From DAOUTY01 sp964453665 (GTDB lineage Bacteria; Chloroflexota; Dehalococcoidia; SZUA-161), in contig CAYVQT010000001.1 of NCBI GenBank assembly GCA_964453665.1, positions 1-64,000 of the forward strand: a stretch of 64,000 nucleotides of DNA, given 5' to 3'. The stretch's first letter is position 1; the number at the start of each line of letters is the position of its first letter. This document shows positions 19,319-28,949 of the stretch, in pieces. Position numbers and translations under genes: made by a program. Under the pieces are notes generated by a model, which ran no database searches, had not been told where the DNA came from, and worked only from the letters and a program-made list of their open reading frames with translations.

Positions 19319-19988
19319 GGTTAAGCTTGCTCCGTCTATCCTTTCCGCTGATTTCGGTCGCTTGGGGGAGCAGGTCGCCGAAGTGACCAGAGCAGGTGCC
19401 GATTATATCCACGTAGACGTGATGGACGGGCACTTCGTCCCCAATATCACTATCGGCCCGCCGGTCGTAGCTGCTATACGCCCCCATACCACCCTTCCCC
19501 TCGACGTCCATTTGATGATCGAGTCGCCGGAGAAATATATTAATCAGTTCGCTCAAGCGGGCGCGGACATCATCACCGTACACGTTGAAGTATGCCCGCA
19601 TTTGCACAGGGTAGTGGAATCGATAAAAGAGCTCGGCATCAAGGCGGGGGTGTCGCTCAACCCAAGCACTCCTCTTACTGAGGCCGAAGAGGTCCTGCCC
19701 ATAATCGATCTGGTGCTACTGATGTCGGTTAACCCGGGATTCGGGGGACAGCGATTTATCGAGAGTACGATCGGAAAAATCGAACGCCTAAGGCGCAGGC
19801 TTGACGAACTGGAGCTTCTTACCGAGCTTGAAGTGGACGGAGGCATTACTGCTGAGATAGCGCCACGCGTAGTTCAAGCGGGAGCCCGGGTACTCGTAGC
19901 CGGTGCTGCTGTATTCAACAAGAGGGAAAGTATTTCTCAAGCGATCACAAGGATCAGGGAGAGTCTTAAGGGGCTTGAAACAGTATGA
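19308..19988 (+). CDS. rpe: ribulose-phosphate 3-epimerase
   Basis: A 226-residue TIM-barrel enzyme that interconverts ribulose 5-phosphate and xylulose 5-phosphate. Motifs: LAPSILSADF, HVDVMDGHFVPNI (metal ligands), VLLMSVNPGFGGQ and the phosphate-binding EVDGGI. ATG 19308 lies inside the last codons of argH, so translation is coupled. It converges on rpmB with a 14-nt gap. Confidence 0.95.
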   Translation: MKNRVKLAPSILSADFGRLGEQVAEVTRAGADYIHVDVMDGHFVPNITIGPPVVAAIRPHTTLPLDVHLMIESPEKYINQFAQAGADIITVHVEVCPHLHRVVESIKELGIKAGVSLNPSTPLTEAEEVLPIIDLVLLMSVNPGFGGQRFIESTIGKIERLRRRLDELELLTELEVDGGITAEIAPRVVQAGARVLVAGAAVFNKRESISQAITRIRESLKGLETV

Positions 19989-20002
19989 TGGGGTATTATA
20001 GA

Positions 20003-20185
20003 CTATCCGGTAACCTTGTTCTGAGTCCGCAAACACCTGGTGCAGATGTTCATACGCATTTTCTTACCGTCTATGACAACCGTAGTCTTCTGAAGGTTAG
20101 GCGACCATTGCCGCTTGGTATGACGCTTGGAGTGGGATACATTGCTTCCAAACTGTGGCCCCTTACCACACAACTCGCACTTCAA
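20003..20185 (-). CDS. rpmB: 50S ribosomal protein L28
   Basis: A 60-residue ribosomal protein. The sequence MKCELCGKGPQFGSNVSHS is diagnostic of L28, and two cysteine pairs (CELC and CTRC) make it the zinc-binding form. The start is TTG at 20185, supported by AAAGGAG 6-7 nt upstream. It is divergent from the FakA-like gene. Confidence 0.95.
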   Translation of the reverse strand: MKCELCGKGPQFGSNVSHSKRHTKRQWSPNLQKTTVVIDGKKMRMNICTRCLRTQNKVTG

Positions 20186-20349
20186 CGTTTTCTCCTTTGA
20201 CTAGAGAGCCTTTTTCTTGTAGAATTCGATTAGAATTCGGTCTTAAGGATAGCACAACAAAAAGGGTCTTGCAAGCCGATTTTGGATTAGGCGGGTTTGG
20301 CAACACCGACCTCGGATATAGAACTGCCAGCGAATTGGGAGAGCCTGGT

Positions 20350-21957
20350 GTGGGCGAGATAACCTCATACGACGGATACGAGTTAAGAGGGATGTTCAGC
20401 GCCGCCACCCGCTGGCTGGAGCGCAGCGCTCAGTCCATTAACATCCTCAACGTCTTCCCTGTGCCCGATGGCGATACCGGCACCAATATGCTTTTAACCA
20501 TGCGGGCTGCGATGGAAGAGGCAGCTACATGTCCCGATGGGAGTGCGGAGGCCATATCTCAAGCGATGGCCAGGGGTTCCCTGATGGGAGCCAGAGGGAA
20601 TAGCGGTGTAATCCTGTCTCAGATCCTTCGCGGACTGGCCAAGGGGCTGGATGGCAAGCACACTTTCAACGGCAACGATCTCGCAGCAGCCCTGGCTGAG
20701 TCGACTGCTTTCGCCTATAGAGGGATGAGTAAGCCGGTGGAAGGAACCATCCTTACCGTTATCCGCGAAGTATCCGACGTTGCCCAAACGCAAAGTACAT
20801 CCCACAATAGCGACTTGCTGACCACCATGGAAGCTATTGTCGGTGAAGCTAAGGCCTCAGTGGCGAGGACACCCACGCTCCTCTCTGTACTGCGCCAGGC
20901 CGGGGTAGTGGATGCCGGGGGGCAAGGGCTTTATGTAGTATTTGAGGGCATTCTTCACTATCTGCACGGCGATCTGGAAGAGAGCGAGATCGCGCCCATA
21001 GAAGCCGCAGCCAGCACCGGCCAAGGTCCGGCAGGAGACGCCACATTCGGCTATTGCACAGAGTTTCTGCTCCGGGGTAAAAACCTGGACCTCGAAGCCA
21101 TCAGAGAGAAGCTAAATTCCATCGGCGAATCCGTCCTGGTAGTCGGCGACGAATCTACTGTAAGAAGTCACCTCCATACTTTCGACCCCGGGACTGCCTT
21201 AAGCTACGCCACTTCCTTAGGCGTCCTGCAGCAGGTTAAAGTGGAGAACATGGACGAACAGCACCGTGACTTCGTCGTAGCCCAGTCTCAGTCAACTCCG
21301 GCCGGCATCTCAACGATAGCCGTGGTATCCGGCGAAGGTCTTACCGAAGCGTTTTACAGCATTGGAGCCAATATAGTGGTCCCCGGGGGCAAGACTATGA
21401 ACCCCAGTGTCCAGGAGCTTCTACAGGCTGTAGAAACAGCGCCTTCAGAGAACATTATCATATTGCCCAATAACCCCAACGTTTTACTTGCAGCGGAGCA
21501 AGTCGCAGACCTGACCAGGAAGAATGTAGAAGTAGTGCCTTCGAAGACCATACCACAGGGGATAGCAGCTCTCCTCGTCTTGAACCATGAAGTGGATTTG
21601 AAAGAGAACGCCGCCGCCATGCAGAAAGCACTGTCGACAGTCCGCAGCGGAGAGATCACCAGGGCAGTCAGAGAAATGGAGCACGACGGCCTCTTAATCA
21701 AGAAGGGACAGACCATAGCCTTCCTTGACCGAAAGCTAGTACTGGCAGACGGCAATATGACACGGGTTGTCCTCAAGCTGCTTGACTTAATGGATGTCGA
21801 TGAAGGGGGATTGATCACCATCTATTACGGGGCGGACACGGAGAGCAGCGAAGCCGAGCACGTAGCGGAATCAGTCCGGGAGAAATATTTCGCCCAGGAA
21901 GTAGAGGTGGTTGCAGGGGGACAACCACATTACAACTATGTTGTCTCCGTAGAATAA
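20350..21957 (+). CDS. DAK2-domain fatty acid kinase FakA-like protein
   Basis: A 535-residue protein like FakA/YloV. FakA phosphorylates a fatty acid presented by a DegV-type FakB protein. The N-terminal DAK2 domain has the nucleotide and metal motif NVFPVPDGDTGTNM and GSLMGARGNSGVILSQ. A central domain and a C-terminal DegV-like domain follow. The start is set at GTG 20350, with GGGAG 8 nt upstream; the frame is open further upstream but there it overlaps rpmB on the other strand and lacks family residues. A DegV protein, the likely partner, is encoded at 26827-27675. Confidence 0.88.
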   Translation: MGEITSYDGYELRGMFSAATRWLERSAQSINILNVFPVPDGDTGTNMLLTMRAAMEEAATCPDGSAEAISQAMARGSLMGARGNSGVILSQILRGLAKGLDGKHTFNGNDLAAALAESTAFAYRGMSKPVEGTILTVIREVSDVAQTQSTSHNSDLLTTMEAIVGEAKASVARTPTLLSVLRQAGVVDAGGQGLYVVFEGILHYLHGDLEESEIAPIEAAASTGQGPAGDATFGYCTEFLLRGKNLDLEAIREKLNSIGESVLVVGDESTVRSHLHTFDPGTALSYATSLGVLQQVKVENMDEQHRDFVVAQSQSTPAGISTIAVVSGEGLTEAFYSIGANIVVPGGKTMNPSVQELLQAVETAPSENIIILPNNPNVLLAAEQVADLTRKNVEVVPSKTIPQGIAALLVLNHEVDLKENAAAMQKALSTVRSGEITRAVREMEHDGLLIKKGQTIAFLDRKLVLADGNMTRVVLKLLDLMDVDEGGLITIYYGADTESSEAEHVAESVREKYFAQEVEVVAGGQPHYNYVVSVE

Positions 21958-22037
21958 AGCCGGCTATATCGATATCCACAGTTTTCGCCCAAAGCCCGCA
22001 GTGCGCCTCAACGAAATAGCATTATTGGAAGATAGTA

Positions 22038-24443
22038 TTGAGCCTAACGGTTGAACGATTGCGGAAGGTCCTTGAACTGGAGCAGGCCAAAGGTTACCGC
22101 GATCAAGCGGTAATGGGCGGGCTGGACAGGCTACTGTGCAACCTGACCACCTCAGACCCGGAGCTAATTCGGCTGCTTTCGCTGAGCTATACCACTTTGG
22201 ACGGAAGGAAACGGGAGGAATGGGTGAGGAGCGTGCTGGAGCAAATTGACGCCGCAGAATCAAAAACACAACCTCTGCCCCAATCCACGCGCCGTAGACA
22301 AAAGCCTGCCTCCCAAAACACGCAGGGCGATATCGACCGGTATCTGGATGCCCCGATTACCTCTATCAAGGGCATAAATTCAAGCCTGGCAAGTAAATTC
22401 GGCAAGCTGGGAGTGAAGACAGCGCGACAGCTTCTCTACTTCTTCCCCCACCGACATATGGACTACAGCCAGATAAGGCTCATTTCACAGCTCGAAGAGG
22501 GTATGGAACAGACCATCATTGCCACCGTCTGGGAAGCTGCCCCAAAGACCACCGCATACCGGAAGCGTATGACAGAAGCTATCGTCGGCGATGAATCCGG
22601 CAACATAAGAGTTATATGGTTCAATCAACCTTATCTCGCTAAGAAGCTCACTCCCAACAGTCGGGTGGTAATCAGCGGCAAAGTCAGTGAATTCCGCAAT
22701 CAAAAGGTATTCCAATCCCCCCAGTGGGAGCCTCTGGATTCCGATGACCTTATTCACACCGGGAGGCTGGTTCCCGTCTACCCGCTAACGGCAGGGCTGT
22801 CGCCCCGGGTGGTGCGGAAGCTGGTCAAGGCCACGCTTGACCGCTGGCTGCCGGAACTGCCCGATTTCCTCCCGGAAGGTATCAGGAAAGGAGCAGGACT
22901 GCTACCGCTTTCCGAGGCGATCGGGCAAGCGCACTATCCTGATAGCGGGAACGCCAAGGCGCAGGCCAGGAAGAGACTGGCTTTCGACGAACTCTTCCTT
23001 ATTCAGCTCGGTGTATTGTCCAGGAAGAGAGACTGGCAGGAGGAGAGCAGCAATGCTTTCGAGGCCGACGGCGGCTGCCTCGAGCCATTCTTCAAATCCC
23101 TGCCTTTCACCCTGACCGCAGCCCAGAAACGCACCTTTGCCGAGATTCGGGAGGACCTGGGCAAATCCAAGCCCATGAGCCGACTCCTGCAGGGTGAAGT
23201 TGGCAGCGGCAAGACTGTTGTTGCCACGGCAGCCATGCTCCTCGCCGCGGCCAACGGCTATCAGGCCGCCCTCATGGCCCCGACGGAGATACTGGCAGAG
23301 CAGCACTTTGAGAGCATATGCAGCCTTTTAAGTAGAGCAAGCGGGGAAGCAGGCAATGGTAAGCCGTACAGTATTTATACCTCTCTACTGCCATACCCTA
23401 CCGGCGTCGGCCTCCTGACAAGCGGCCTCAAGGAAAGTTCAAGGCAGAAGGTCCAGGAAGGAACAATCTCAGGAGATATAAAAATCGTCATCGGTACGCA
23501 TGCCCTTATCCAGAAAGGGGTAGAGTTCCAGCGGCTGGGGCTCTGTGTGGTCGATGAACAACACCGCTTCGGGGTAATGCAGCGGCTGGAGCTGCGCTCT
23601 AAAGGTTCGAGCCCCCATATTCTGGTGATGAGCGCCACCCCGATACCCCGCACCCTGGCACTCACGCTATACGGCGACCTGGACATTTCTATCCTCGATG
23701 AACTCCCGCCGGGCAGAGTTGAGATCAAGACTAAATGGCTAAACTCCGGGCAGCGGCAGAGCGCTTACGATTTCGTTCGCAAGCAGGTCGCTGCCGGGCG
23801 GCAGGCGTTCATTATCTGTCCCCTGATAGAGGAATCGGAGGCAATCGAGGCAAAGGCGGCAACTACCGAATACGAGCGCCTATCTCAAAGCGTCTTTCCC
23901 GAACTGCGGTTGGGGCTGCTGCACGGGCGTCTCTCCAGTTCGGAGAAAGACGAGGTAATGCAGCGCTTTCGCAGTGGCGAACTCGATATACTGGTATCAA
24001 CGCCGGTGGTAGAGGTAGGTGTGGATATACCCAATGCCACGGTAATGCTGATCGAGGGCGCCGACCGCTTCGGTATGGCGCAGCTGCACCAGTTCCGCGG
24101 TCGTGTGGGAAGGGGAGAGCACCAGAGCTACTGCCTGCTCCTCGCGGAGACACCGTCCGCTGAGGCCAGAGAGCGCCTCTCGCTCCTGCAGCGTACGCAT
24201 GATGGGTTTGCCCTCGCCGAGGAGGACCTCAGGCTCAGGGGGCCGGGGGAGTTCTTCGGTACCCGCCAGAGCGGTCTCCCCGACCTGAAAATGGCCAGGC
24301 TCTCCGATATGGAGCTTCTGGAGCTTGCCCGCAGAGAAGCGACTCGCCTATTCGACTCAGACCCATACCTCCAGCAGCCGGAACACAGGCTCCTTGACAG
24401 AAAGGTTAATCTATTATGGGGGAGCGGGGGTGAATCGAACTAG
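22038..24443 (+). CDS. recG: ATP-dependent DNA helicase RecG
   Basis: An 801-residue branch-migration helicase that reverses stalled forks and processes Holliday junctions. An N-terminal extension is followed by an OB-fold wedge (about 120-270) and a superfamily 2 core: LLQGEVGSGKTVVA (Walker A), VVDEQHRFG (motif II), VMSATPIPRTLA (motif III) and HQFRGRVGRGEHQSYC (motif VI). The start is TTG 22038 with weak GGAAG upstream. It is 2 nt from argS, so the two are cotranscribed. Confidence 0.96.
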   Translation: MSLTVERLRKVLELEQAKGYRDQAVMGGLDRLLCNLTTSDPELIRLLSLSYTTLDGRKREEWVRSVLEQIDAAESKTQPLPQSTRRRQKPASQNTQGDIDRYLDAPITSIKGINSSLASKFGKLGVKTARQLLYFFPHRHMDYSQIRLISQLEEGMEQTIIATVWEAAPKTTAYRKRMTEAIVGDESGNIRVIWFNQPYLAKKLTPNSRVVISGKVSEFRNQKVFQSPQWEPLDSDDLIHTGRLVPVYPLTAGLSPRVVRKLVKATLDRWLPELPDFLPEGIRKGAGLLPLSEAIGQAHYPDSGNAKAQARKRLAFDELFLIQLGVLSRKRDWQEESSNAFEADGGCLEPFFKSLPFTLTAAQKRTFAEIREDLGKSKPMSRLLQGEVGSGKTVVATAAMLLAAANGYQAALMAPTEILAEQHFESICSLLSRASGEAGNGKPYSIYTSLLPYPTGVGLLTSGLKESSRQKVQEGTISGDIKIVIGTHALIQKGVEFQRLGLCVVDEQHRFGVMQRLELRSKGSSPHILVMSATPIPRTLALTLYGDLDISILDELPPGRVEIKTKWLNSGQRQSAYDFVRKQVAAGRQAFIICPLIEESEAIEAKAATTEYERLSQSVFPELRLGLLHGRLSSSEKDEVMQRFRSGELDILVSTPVVEVGVDIPNATVMLIEGADRFGMAQLHQFRGRVGRGEHQSYCLLLAETPSAEARERLSLLQRTHDGFALAEEDLRLRGPGEFFGTRQSGLPDLKMARLSDMELLELARREATRLFDSDPYLQQPEHRLLDRKVNLLWGSGGESN

Positions 24444-24445
24444 CC

Positions 24446-26092
24446 ATGATCAAATACAAGCTTACCGAACTCCTGGAGCAAGCAGCCAGGGCGGCGCAGT
24501 CGAGCGGGCAACTACCGGCCGGCCCCCTGCCTGAGATAACGCTGGAGCACCCACAGAATCCGGAGCACGGCGACTATGCTTCCAGCCTTCCGCTGAAGAT
24601 GGCGAAGGTCGTGCGGATGAAGCCAATGGCCATCGCCGAGATTCTGGCTAACCACCTGCCCCAATTCGAAGGCATAGAAAAGGTATCATTGGCAGCCCCG
24701 GGCTTTATCAACATCTTTCTCACGGGCGTATGGCTCACCACGCAGGTTGAGGACATTATCAAAGCGGGGGAGGTCTATGGAAACCTCGATATAGGAAAAG
24801 GTTCCAGGGTCCAGCTTGAATTCGTTAGCGTCAATCCCACAGGGCCGATACACGTCGGGCACGGGCGCGGTGCCGTCCTGGGCAGCGCCCTGGCTAACGT
24901 GCTCAGCGCGGCAGGTTACAACGTGGATAGAGAGTATTATGTCAATGATACAGGCAACCAGATGGACGCTTTCTACCGCTCCCTCTACTGCCGCTATCTA
25001 CAGGCACTGGGTAAAGAGAGCGAGATGCCCTCAAACGGCTACCAGGGGGCCTATCCGGTAGAGCTTGCTCAGGAGATTATCTCCGAGAAAGGGGATGCTT
25101 TCCTCTCCCTACCTCCTGAGGAAGCAATCCGGGAACTGGGAAAAATCGCCCTGCATAAGGCTGTTACGGCCATCAAGTCTGACCTTGAGTATCTGCGCGT
25201 TGGCTTCGATGTCTGGTTCAGTGAGCGCAGCCTCTACGAGAGCAACCAGTTTGAACGGGCAATGGCCCTGCTGCGAGATGGTGGACACATCAAGGAGAGG
25301 GAGGGAGCGCAGTGGTTTATTTCAACCGCTCTTGGCGAGGACAAGGACAACGTCCTTGTGCGCAGCAATGGCGTGCCCACCTATTTCGCCTCGGATGTTG
25401 CCTATCACTATAACAAATTCCTGGAACGCGGCTTCGACAGGGTGATCAACATCTGGGGAGCAGACCATCAGGGGCATATCTCACGAATGAAGTCCGTTCT
25501 TAGCGCGCTGGGGATCGACCCTTCCAGGCTGACGATAATCATCGCACAGATGGTAACCTTGAGCGATGGCAAGCTATCGAAACGCGCCGGGCAGGTTATC
25601 ACCCTCCGACATCTCATCGATGAGGTAGGAGCGGACGCGTGCCGTTTCTTCCTCCTGTCACGCTCGGCAGACAGCCAGATGGACTTCGACCTGGAGCTGG
25701 CAAAGCAAGAGTCAGCCGACAACCCTGTATACTACGTCCAGTACGCTCACGCCCGCATCGCAAGCATACAGCATTTCGCCGAGGAGAGAGATATCGACTA
25801 TTCCGACGGTAACGTGAGGTTACTCACCACAGAGGCCGAACTCAATCTGATACGCAAGATGGTGCTTTTACCCGAGCTAGTAGAGCTTGCCGCCAGAAAC
25901 CTCGAACCCCACCACCTGCCTCACTTCGCCCAGGACCTGGCAACTGCATTCCACAGCTTCTACAAGCAATGTCGGGTCGTCTCCGATGACGAGGCTTTGA
26001 CACAGGCACGGCTCAAACTTGTTAAAGCGTCTCAAATCGTCTTCGCCAGGACCCTCGGCCTTATGGGGATGACCGCCCCCGAGCACATGTGA
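24446..26092 (+). CDS. argS: arginine-tRNA ligase
   Basis: A 548-residue class-I aminoacyl-tRNA synthetase. The N-terminal Add-1 domain is followed by the HIGH-type motif NPTGPIHVGHGRGAVLG, then ADHQGH, and a C-terminal all-helical anticodon-binding domain ending GLMGMTAPEHM. The length is typical. The KMSKS site is relaxed (LSKRAG), as in many ArgRS. The start at ATG 24446 is fixed by the recG stop 2 nt upstream. Confidence 0.96.
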   Translation: MIKYKLTELLEQAARAAQSSGQLPAGPLPEITLEHPQNPEHGDYASSLPLKMAKVVRMKPMAIAEILANHLPQFEGIEKVSLAAPGFINIFLTGVWLTTQVEDIIKAGEVYGNLDIGKGSRVQLEFVSVNPTGPIHVGHGRGAVLGSALANVLSAAGYNVDREYYVNDTGNQMDAFYRSLYCRYLQALGKESEMPSNGYQGAYPVELAQEIISEKGDAFLSLPPEEAIRELGKIALHKAVTAIKSDLEYLRVGFDVWFSERSLYESNQFERAMALLRDGGHIKEREGAQWFISTALGEDKDNVLVRSNGVPTYFASDVAYHYNKFLERGFDRVINIWGADHQGHISRMKSVLSALGIDPSRLTIIIAQMVTLSDGKLSKRAGQVITLRHLIDEVGADACRFFLLSRSADSQMDFDLELAKQESADNPVYYVQYAHARIASIQHFAEERDIDYSDGNVRLLTTEAELNLIRKMVLLPELVELAARNLEPHHLPHFAQDLATAFHSFYKQCRVVSDDEALTQARLKLVKASQIVFARTLGLMGMTAPEHM

Positions 26093-26100
26093 ACACGCTT

Positions 26101-26170
26101 TGCAGCGTAGGGGCAGGTTGGAGAATCCACTCCAACCGAGCCTTGAGCGGATGCTCAAGGTTACCCGTAT
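26101..26170. repeat. intergenic hairpin cluster after argS
   Basis: Two adjacent inverted repeats (GGTTGGAG/CTCCAACC and CCTTGAGC/GCTCAAGG) follow a gtaggggcagg start. The sequence resembles the GTTGGAGC...GCTCCAAC elements at 9518 and 31389. It lies between convergent genes and may serve as a bidirectional terminator. Confidence 0.6.
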
Positions 26171-26185
26171 TACAAATACAGGTCT

Positions 26186-26692
26186 CTAGAGCCCCTCCGC
26201 CTTATACTGCTCCGCCAGATTGGGGTAAAATTTTTCATGCCCTCTCAGCCAGCCCTTCTGTTTCTCGGTGACCTGGCCTTTGACCTTCGCCGGTACCCCG
26301 ACAACAAAGGAGCCGGAGGGGACTATCATGCCTTCGGTAACCACCGACCCCGCGGCGATGATACAGTAGTCTCCTATCACAGAGTTATGTAAAGTGGTGG
26401 CGTTTATTCCGATGAGCACCCTCGTCCCTACCCTACTGCTGTGCACCATGGCGCCGTGCCCCACAACTACATGGTCGCTTATCTCCATATCCTTTCCCGC
26501 ATGCAGCATGCAGGTGTCCTCTATATCAACGTAGCTGCCTATCTTTATCGCAGCGAAGTCCCCCCTGATCACAGCTCCCGGCCACACATTCGAGTGCTCC
26601 CCTATCTCCACATCGCCGACAACGTACGCCGCCTCGCTGATAAAGGCTGACTCGGCTATCCTGGGAGTCTTTCCGTTGAAGCTCCTTATCAC
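26186..26692 (-). CDS. gamma carbonic anhydrase family protein
   Basis: A 168-residue left-handed beta-helix protein of the gamma carbonic anhydrase/YrdA group, a trimer with interface metal sites. Hexapeptide repeats run from VGDVEIGEHSNVWPGAVIRG through to VPAKVKGQV. Metal-ligand histidines are visible in CMLHAGKD and VVGHGAMVHS. A C-terminal helix closes it. The start is GTG 26692 with GGAGG about 6 nt upstream. Many members lack measured anhydrase activity, so the catalytic role is uncertain. Confidence 0.9.
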   Translation of the reverse strand: MIRSFNGKTPRIAESAFISEAAYVVGDVEIGEHSNVWPGAVIRGDFAAIKIGSYVDIEDTCMLHAGKDMEISDHVVVGHGAMVHSSRVGTRVLIGINATTLHNSVIGDYCIIAAGSVVTEGMIVPSGSFVVGVPAKVKGQVTEKQKGWLRGHEKFYPNLAEQYKAEGL

Positions 26693-26826
26693 CCCAAACC
26701 TCCAATCATTTACGCGGCAATTATAGCCCCTTCATTTTATAGGCGTAAAAATAATGTTCATACATTCTAAAACTCGTAGATTGTAGACTGCATTCCGGAC
26801 TACATCCTGTTCCGGTATACTTTGGC

Positions 26827-27675
26827 TTAACGGCCACCCCTTTCGCCCAGTACAGCCACGGCGAGAACATGGGGGCCGACGTGAGTACCGACTACAGGGC
26901 TGACCTTTGCACGGTATATACGTTCCGTAGGAAATCTGGGGCTGAGGCGTTCGATTAGTGCTTCTGCCTCGTCATTGGTAGTCGCATCTTCTACAGCCAT
27001 CTCCTCAATACTGGAAAAGCTCATAGCGAACTGGTACAGGCATTCCATTGCTTTGGATCGAGAGCGAGGCCTGGCGACAGGATGAGCCTCACCACCTTTT
27101 AAGGTCAGTACGGGGTTCACCCTTAACATCGATCCCAGTAAAGCCTGTACCGAGCCAATACGCCCGCCCCTTCTAAGATACTCCAGTGTATCAAAGGCGA
27201 AATATATCTTTGACTTAGATATATTCTGCCTGGTCAAATTCAACAAATCATCCATATTGGCCCCTGATTTAGCTGCCTTAGCCGCGGCAATTGTTATCAA
27301 CCCCAGCGCCATACAACCGGCCTGTGAATCGATTACTTCCACCCGGCATTTATTTGTCATCAGCTCAGCAGCCTGTAATTCAACCTCGTAGACAAGGCTT
27401 AGCTTACTGGATAAAGCAATAACCAGTATCTCATCCGCCCCTTGAGCCACCTCGTCGTAGACCTGGCTAAATACCGCAGGGCCCGGAACCGCAGTTGTAG
27501 GCATAGTTTTACAGGTTGCAAGCTTCTGGTAGAACTCAGCAGTTGTCAGTTCCACACCATCGCGGTATGTTTCATTGCCAAAGTGGATATGCAGTGGCAC
27601 TACTGTTATCCCTAAATCGCTGGCTATTTCAGGTATCAGGTCCGAGGTACTGTCGGTAACAATCTTAACTGTCAT
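26827..27675 (-). CDS. DegV family fatty-acid-binding protein
   Basis: A 282-residue DegV/FakB protein that holds a fatty acid for phosphorylation by FakA. The start KIVTDSTSDLIPE is diagnostic; further motifs are TTAVPGPAVFSQVYDE and EYLRRGGRIG, and the ligand-contacting C-terminal half ends VGTHVGPHVLAVAVLG. The length is normal. Minus-strand gene downstream of the SRP RNA gene, and probable partner of the FakA-like protein at 20350. Confidence 0.93.
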   Translation of the reverse strand: MTVKIVTDSTSDLIPEIASDLGITVVPLHIHFGNETYRDGVELTTAEFYQKLATCKTMPTTAVPGPAVFSQVYDEVAQGADEILVIALSSKLSLVYEVELQAAELMTNKCRVEVIDSQAGCMALGLITIAAAKAAKSGANMDDLLNLTRQNISKSKIYFAFDTLEYLRRGGRIGSVQALLGSMLRVNPVLTLKGGEAHPVARPRSRSKAMECLYQFAMSFSSIEEMAVEDATTNDEAEALIERLSPRFPTERIYRAKVSPVVGTHVGPHVLAVAVLGERGGR

Positions 27676-27710
27676 AATTTCTCACTTCCACGGAGCGTGA
27701 GCATAAAAAA

Positions 27711-27804
27711 TCGCTTCATGCCGACATGTATATTGAAGATGCGACTCGCTGCTTGCTTCCGTCCCTGATGGTTAACACAATTGCGGAATGGCTCTTGGCA
27801 TGAA
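27711..27804 (-). ncRNA. ffs: signal recognition particle RNA (small bacterial type)
   Basis: On the minus strand, GTGTTAACCATCAGG leads into GACGGAAGC and AAGCAGCGAG: the SRP helix-8 signature with GGAA tetraloop and the CAGG / AAGCAGC internal-loop strands. The ends pair perfectly (TTCATGCC at 27797-27804 with GGCATGAA at 27715-27722) and an inner helix TGTG/CGCA flanks the apical region. A T6 run follows at 27710-27705, and a TTGACA promoter lies upstream. The size, about 90-95 nt, fits the short bacterial form. The 5' end is uncertain by about 5 nt. Confidence 0.85.
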
Positions 27805-27805
27805 C

Positions 27806-27834
27806 ATCGTAAACAACAGCGGGGCTCGTGTCAA
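27806..27834 (-). promoter_or_regulatory. sigma70 promoter of the SRP RNA gene
   Basis: Minus-strand TTGACA (27834-27829), a 17-nt spacer and TACGAT (27811-27806). The predicted start is near 27799, at the 5' end of the SRP RNA. Confidence 0.65.
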
Positions 27835-27915
27835 TGTTCACCCGACCCGATAAATATTCCCCCGCAATTCCTGCCGTTCATAATGAATAGACAGCTAGTC
27901 GTACGATCAATCGCC

Positions 27916-27944
27916 TTGTCCCCACCCCCATTCTATGGTACACT
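27916..27944 (+). promoter_or_regulatory. sigma70 promoter of trpS
   Basis: TTGTCC (27916-27921), a 17-nt spacer and TACACT (27939-27944) lie about 30 nt before the trpS start codon. Confidence 0.55.
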
Positions 27945-27974
27945 CCACTAGGATACGGAAGGAGTACAGATTTG

Positions 27975-28949
27975 ATGAAAGGTCGTGTCTTTTCCGGCGC
28001 CAGGCCAACGGGCAAGCAGCACATAGGTAACTACCTGGGAGCGATACAGAATTATGTCAAGCTTCAGCAGGACTATGACTGCATCTACTGCATCGTTGAT
28101 ATACACGCCCTGACCACTCTCGAAGATACCCACCTGCTCAAGGAGAACACCCGCGAGATGATGCTCGACTGGCTGGCCGCGGGGCTCGACCCTGAAAAGA
28201 GCATCCTCTTCGTACAGTCCCACGTCCCCGAGGTGATGGAGCTTCACACCCTGCTCAGCATGGTAACACCCCTGGGCTGGCTGCTCCGTGTCGCCACCTT
28301 CAAGGAGAAGGTCAAGTCGCAGCCTCACAATGTCAACTACGGGCTTGTCGGCTACCCCGTGCTGATGACGGCCGATATCGTCCTCTACAAGGCGGACACA
28401 ATACCCGTGGGAGAAGACCAGCTGCCCCACCTGGAACTGGCGCGGGAGATAGTACGCCGCTTTACCTACCTGTTCGGCGAGGTCTTCCCCGAACCCAAGG
28501 CCAAGCTCACCACCTCTCCCATGGTTATGGGGCTCGACGGTGAAAGAAAGATGAGCAAGAGCTACGACAACGATATCGAGCTTGCGGCTTCACCGGAGGA
28601 AACCACGCAAAGAATAAGAACCGCATTCACCGATCCCGCCCGCAAGTATCGCACTGACCCCGGACACCCCGATATATGCAATATCTACAGCCTGCACCAC
28701 TTCTACAACCCCGATCGCCTGGAGGAGATCGCCGTGCAGTGCCGGGGGGCGGCAATCGGCTGCGTCGATTGCAAGGACCTGCTCGCCGAGGGGGTAAACA
28801 GAGACCTCGCGCCCTTCCGCGAAAGGCGAGCCGAGATCGCCAGGAGGCAGGGATACGTAAATGAGGTCCTCGCCGACGGGGCCGGACGCGCCCACGTTAT
28901 AGCAAGTGAGACCATCAAAGAGGTCAGAGAGAAGATGGGTCTACCATGA
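27975..28949 (+). CDS. trpS: tryptophan-tRNA ligase
   Basis: A 324-residue class-I synthetase. The HIGH-type motif is SGARPTGKQHIGNYLGA and the activation loop is a canonical KMSKS (ERKMSKSYDND). VGEDQLPHLELAREIVRRF is the conserved central helix. ATG 27975 is used; an adjacent TTG at 27972 is closer to the ideal distance from AAGGAG and would add one residue. It overlaps the next gene by 4 nt. Confidence 0.96.
   Translation: MKGRVFSGARPTGKQHIGNYLGAIQNYVKLQQDYDCIYCIVDIHALTTLEDTHLLKENTREMMLDWLAAGLDPEKSILFVQSHVPEVMELHTLLSMVTPLGWLLRVATFKEKVKSQPHNVNYGLVGYPVLMTADIVLYKADTIPVGEDQLPHLELAREIVRRFTYLFGEVFPEPKAKLTTSPMVMGLDGERKMSKSYDNDIELAASPEETTQRIRTAFTDPARKYRTDPGHPDICNIYSLHHFYNPDRLEEIAVQCRGAAIGCVDCKDLLAEGVNRDLAPFRERRAEIARRQGYVNEVLADGAGRAHVIASETIKEVREKMGLP

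Noticed and set aside
20155..20349. N-terminal extension of the FakA-like frame to 20155
   Set aside because: It overlaps rpmB on the other strand and has no FakA residues. GTG 20350 has GGGAG at 8 nt.
23735..24534. Arg/Pro-rich frames inside recG
   Set aside because: Shadow frames of a GC-rich gene with no independent start signals.
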